From Euprymna scolopes (taxonomy: Eukaryota > Mollusca > Cephalopoda > Sepiida > Sepiolidae), in assembly GCA_024364805.1 (NCBI GenBank), contig CM044511.1, positions 18,404,695-18,425,711 on the forward strand: 21,017 nucleotides of DNA, read 5' to 3'. Shown here piece by piece: positions 12,701 to 18,700 of the stretch (position 1 is its first letter; each line of letters opens with the position of its first letter). A program made the position numbers and the translations under genes. The notes beneath the pieces are model-generated. The model was not told where the DNA came from, searched no databases, and worked only from the letters and a program-made list of their open reading frames with translations.

Positions 12701-15700
12701 TAAAGAAAATAATTTTTTTTAAATCCAGTGAATAAGAAAGGTTCCCTGTCAAAAAAAAAAAAAAAATCACATAAAAATATCTATATAATAAAAATGAATG
12801 TACATGTCACTACAAAAATCAAGTGTGCAGTTCTAGTTTTCAGGAGTAAACAAGTGGCAGCTTAATCTTAATAACATCTAATAATAATAAAAAAGAAAGA
12901 AAAGAATAATCATGGCTGCGAATTTAATTTATGAGAAAAGAAAGAGAGGCTTAAACTTAATAACTGATAATAAAAAGAAAGGAAAGAAAATTTTCTCTTA
13001 TTATTAGTAGTATAAATAGTATTATTAGTAGTAATAGTAGTATTGTTAGTGGTAATAATAATAATAATAATAGCAGTAATATTATTATTAGTAGCAGTAG
13101 TAATAGTTGTCAGTGGTAATATTAATATTATTAGTAGTAATTTAATTATCTTCTTTTACTTTTAATATAGATACAAAAATATTTCCTCATTATCAGTTGT
13201 AATAATAGTATTGTTAGTAATAATATTATAATTATTAGTAGTATTAGTAATTTAATTTTTCTTGTTTTTCTTATCGATTAGTTTTATTCTATGGTACTTA
13301 TCTAGTTTATGATGCAATCTCCGACAACTTTGTGTTGGTATCTTCCGGCAGGTTACATAAGCAGCTGGAAGATGCCGAAGTATTTAACCCATAGTTGGGA
13401 CCCTAACAGGTACTACCACTCCGGGTCAGAGTGGACCCGGGAGCAATGGCAATTAAAGGGTGGTTCCACACTCCCCAAAGCCCGCGAGCTGGGGTCTCAT
13501 CATCGGATATAGTTTAAGTTCATATTTAGAACCTTAAACATGGAAAAGTAAAGAACTAGTTGTTAAAACTGGGAAAGAAAAAGACAGATATTCTAGTAAA
13601 AAATATCATAAATTTATAACTTAAAATATTGCAGCATTAACAATTGATTATATAATGTTAAATTGAATTTAAAAAAAATTCTATTGCTGCAATATTTTAA
13701 GTTATAAATTTATTATATTTTGTACTAGAATATATTGTCCTTTTCTTTTCCAGTTTTAACAACTAGTCCTTTACTTTTCCATATTTAAGCTTAACCATAT
13801 TACTTTTCATGCTCACATTTTTCTATTGTAATCCATGATTTTTCCAGGCTTCCCATAAATTCACTTGTTCTTTGTTTTATTTCACTCTTAATTTTTTGCT
13901 CCATAAACATAACATACACACATGTAAAACAATGTATGGCACTCGTCTGCTTTCATTCTCTCTGTTTCACTTGTTACTTCTCTTTTCACGACAGCAGTGA
14001 ATTAGTAGTAACATTAGTCACTGAAGCGACATTGTTGCTATGGAAACCAATTATAAAAAACATCGCTCAACTTCTTACAAATTTTTATGATTTTGAGCAT
14101 CAATAAATTCATCATAACTTTTGTTTTACTGAACGAAAATTAAAAATTTTTTTTCACAATATAGCTGAGAAGCTGATCTATAAACTGTAATAATTGTTTG
14201 AAATTTGGTCAAAAAATGAATGAGAGGTGAAGCTTTAAAGCAGTTCTAAATGACTAAAACTGCCACTTAACAACATATTCGAAAAACACCACCGTGTTTG
14301 AATGATTAATTACACTTTAACATTTTAATTCATATGTGTTGAATCCTGAGGAAATTCCACAATTGATTTTCTTCTATTTGCATGATTTACTGTTAATGAT
14401 AATATCCGAAATAATTGTAATGCATAAGACTGCCTGAAAGTACTGCTTATACTCTGGATTTCCATAGGACAACAAATGCGATGTACAAAAAGCCAAATGT
14501 TAATCCACTTTTTAGCAACCTTTAGCTAACTCAAACTTTGAAGGATTTTTTCTTTTTTTTTTTACATGGGGGTCATTACTTATCAAGGTCCGAAGGCCAC
14601 TCAGGGATAAGGATTATTGCATGTACAGTAATCAATGAGATAGTATTGTAGTAATCATTAGTATTGGGGGTTTTGATAGAGTGTCTTACTAAAGGGGGCG
14701 GTTTGTCAGGAGTTTGTTTATATTGGACTTGAAGACGTCCAAGTTGTAGTCAGGTGGGAAACAAGCAAGCGGCAGAGAGTTCCACTGGTGTGCAGTTCTA
14801 AGAAAGAAGCTTTGCTCATGGAATCTACGTTTGGATTTAGGCACAGATAAAGAGTGGGGAAAATTATTGACAGTAGTTTCAGCCAGACGGGTGTTTCTTG
14901 TGAAAGATTGGCGAGTGGGGACGAACGGATCAAGTGCTACAAGTCTTCAATAAAAACCACCTTTAATAAACACCATCTTCACCAGTCATCGTAACTGAGA
15001 GTAAGCTTACAATAAAATCCGGCTATAACCGAGCAACAGACATCAAACCGAGAAAATGGCTCAAATATGCCTGTTTATATAATTTGAGTCCAAATTGTGA
15101 TTGTTTACTTTATTCATTTATTTTTTTTTTAACTTTAGTTCACCCCCAAAACAAGGCAAGTTTCACCGAGGCGTAAAGACATGAATTAAAGGAAATATTG
15201 CTAAGCTGGGAGTTGTGCAGTGAGCTACGTTCACACTGCATTTAAATTTCTGCATATCCCAAGAGTCGGAAAAACAGGGAGCAGGAAGTGAATTCCAAAA
15301 AAAGAAGCTATCAGAGAAGGAAGACCTCCGACATTTGAAGACCTCGACAGTGAAGGCGTAAACTCTTTATATCTGACAGGTTGATTGGGGGCATTTACAT
15401 AGAAGGGGAAACCAGTGCGGCACACTCATCAGCGCACATTTCATGAAAGCATTCGTAAAACAAGTACAGGAATACAATGCCATAGTGATGAGACAGATGC
15501 TGGAGCTTGTTAGATAGCATGAGACCTATTTAGATTAGAGACGTTTTTTCGGACTGTCCAGACGGAAGAGGCTAGTGATTGGTGCACCAGCCAAGATGCG
15601 ATAACAATTATTTAAATTATTTGCATAAATGAATGTGCTTCATTTCACTGCCCCGGATGTTTGTCTACAACCACGTCTTTCAGATCGTCACTGACCCATT

Positions 15701-18700
15701 TCTATTGCAGACTTGGCATACAAGTCAGTTGTGTTTCGATGTGTGACGAAACAAAACAATCATATTCCGAAAATCATGTAAAGTGATCAAATATTTTTAT
15801 TTATATAAAGAAAGTCGTTTTAAATCGATTAATGGAATTCGTAGACATTACAATACCTCGTAAGTATGAAGCAATGCTGAGTTATCTTCCCTTTGTTTGA
15901 GTAATTTTTAAAAATGGCGGGAGAGACAGTCATTTTTCGAATATTCATAAAATTTGATTATATGTGGAATTCTGGACAAGAACCAAAGATTTAATGATAT
16001 TAAGAAAAAAATATATCTCTTCTTCAGCAAAAATAATTGGTACTCATAGAATGGGCGTTATCACTGGGGGCAGTAAACAATTAATTATTCATATAAGCTC
16101 GACTGTAATAAAAGGTTTGATCCTTGCACAGAATTGCCCCTAAATTAAAAAATGTTAAAAAACAAACATCCAGTAAAATCTATATGATGTACTTATCTAT
16201 GACGAAACACAAATATCATACTCCAAATATCATGTAAATCGAATTTGATTATATGAGGAAAAAATTGTTCTTTCTTCAATAAAAATAGTTTGTAGAATGG
16301 CATCTACACTTAGAATTGCGAGTTCTAGCTAAGAATGTATTCAATGGTCGCTATATTATGTTCTTTGTTAACTATTTTTTATTTTGGCAAAAAAGGCATT
16401 TTCTTTTGTTTATTAAAATGTTAGATGAAAGTACAGAATAGTTAACAAAGCCTTTCTCTTCATGTTAAGAATAGCTTTCTAAATAACCATTTAGAACACC
16501 ATTTTATTCTTAAAATGGAGGGTGGGGAACTTTGCTAAAAATATTTCATGAGTATTTATAAAAAAAAGAAATCATTTTAATTATAATACATGTATTTGCA
16601 ATAAAAAATAAAACAGTTTTCAATGAAAAAACATTTTTCCTAATTTCTTAAGTGTTGATCAAGATTTTCGTATGTGATACAACAAAGTGGTTATCACACT
16701 TCACTGCTGAACACATTTTTAACTAGAAATAGTAATTCTTGATTGTTATGCTATTATAATTGCCATTATCAGCTCACTATCTCTTAAATAATATTTTTTT
16801 TATTTTATTCACTTAAAATGGTAAAGATTAAATGTGTATTAAAATTACATTAAAATAAAGAGAATGCAAGTTCTCTTAAATCAATAGGATGACAGAATTT
16901 AAAGCCTCTTTTATATTTTAGGTCACCAAATTGTCATATCAAGGGAAATAACTTATCTCAACCTATTTTAGAATACTGAAACCCATTTCATTCGAAATAT
17001 ACAAGAATAAAACCAGAATTAACCAATATTTTTTCCAATTAAAAATTGAAATTACTCATTGATTATGTAAAATCGGCGCTTCTACACTATTGGAACGAAA
17101 TTTCGGAAATCATAAAACTGAATTTCACAAAAACAAAGGTATGTACATATTCCTCATATTTTTAAAATGATTATATCAAAAAATTACAAAAATCGATAAG
17201 GTAATTATTTATTAAAGAAAATGAAAAATAGAATTTGATGACAACGATTGTAAAACACAAGAGAATTCAAAAGGGAGGTTATTTTCCGTTTTGATTTAAA
17301 CAAGATGTTAGAAATTTTTCACCTGATAACAAAGTTTTTTTTTTTAATAATTCACTAATATTTAAGTAATTCCGACTGCATAATTTGGAAGCTACCATTG
17401 TAACTTATTAGAATGGACAAAAAAAATCAGTTGAAACCATTGTTTTTTATCTGGAAAACTCCATTTATCGACTACAAAATCTCGTCCCAATTCTGTAGAA
17501 GCGCCATAAAATCTATTATAATGTGACAAATCTTCTCCTCACATATGAGACTTGCTTACCTTGTCATGGCGGATTAACATGGATGTGTCTGAACCCAAAG
17601 CATTAAAAATGCCAGCAATTTCAATTGCAATGTAACCAGCACCAACTACAACGGCTTTCCTGAAAAAAAATTTGTTTTAGAAAATAATCTTGTTTGTTGG
17701 TATGTTGAAAACTTCAGATGGTGGAAAGATGGGAGAATGAGAATAGGAAGGGTTAAGTGGTTCGAGGAAGGGGAAGCGTGGGGAGCAAGAGACTAAAGTA
17801 ACAGCTGCAGTAGAGGAGGAGAGTAAGAGGATGGCATAAATGAGGGAAACAATGGATCAACAAGCCACGAGTGTGTGGTCCCCCTCTGGTGCTGCATGTG
17901 AGATGACGCTACAAAAAATAGTGAAGAAATGATGAACGTGAAACGTGTGAAGGACCAATGTTGTCTTCATATTTTGGCCAAGTTTCAGAAAAATGTAACG
18001 GATGGGGCAAAAGTTATGGGGTAAAAAGTGTCATTTTTTTTGCAATTTTGGGGCCACGGTGAAAAAACATTATATATTCAGACATATCAAGTTTTTGTTA
18101 AGAAATATGAAAAAAAGAGCCACAAAAAGGGGCGTTTTTAGCATTAAAAGTCCCCGGGGACGCGAACCAGAATTTTGCCAGGGTCATCCACATTGGATTT
18201 ATATTAAGAACAATGGGCTCCACATTTGGGCCAAGTTTCAGAAAAATCTAATGGATGGATCAAAAGTTATGGAGCAAAACATGTCATTTTTGGTCATTTT
18301 TTTTACCTCTTTTGAACCCCTGGGGACGCAATGGAAATTTTCACAAAAAAATTTTTTTCACTGTGCACATCTATTTAGCTGAATACAATTTGTGGCAAAA
18401 TTTCAGGAAAAACTAATGGACAGTTATCTGGCAATCATCCGAACTAACGGATGCATGGATACATAACAGACGCCACTGAAAACATAGGTCCCTCTCCGAC
18501 AAATCAGGGGACCAATATCTAATCGGTTGTCTGTCTGGTTAGTTACCATGGCTACAAGGGTTTTGATTCAATAATATAGTTTTATAGTTGATGTAGCAGG
18601 GTTAGTTGCCCTGAGGAAGACCAAGGAAAACATGGAAGTATGAACTTTAGAGAAAGAGGGAAAAATAAAGACGTGGTCAGAGATAGGTTAGTTCGGGAGT

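Larger units (their letters stand above)
12655..17559 (-). other. GSR: GSR intron of 4905 nt: inventory
   Basis: Listed elements cover about half of this intron. Unassigned stretches are 12655-12855 (A/T-rich), 13800-14547, including GTTGCTATGGAAACCA at 14033-14048 and no other signal, 14940-15117, and 16560-17066 (AT-rich, with a TCAAGGGAAATAACT motif at 16938). A 14-bp perfect inverted repeat CTTTGTTAACTATT at 16363-16376 and 16437-16450 has a 60-base spacer. No exon is missing: IRHDK joins VLRSF directly. Confidence 0.8.

Noticed and set aside
18002-18382. 126-codon plus-strand ORF
   Set aside because: It runs through a degenerate dispersed repeat with internal units and carries no protein-family motif.
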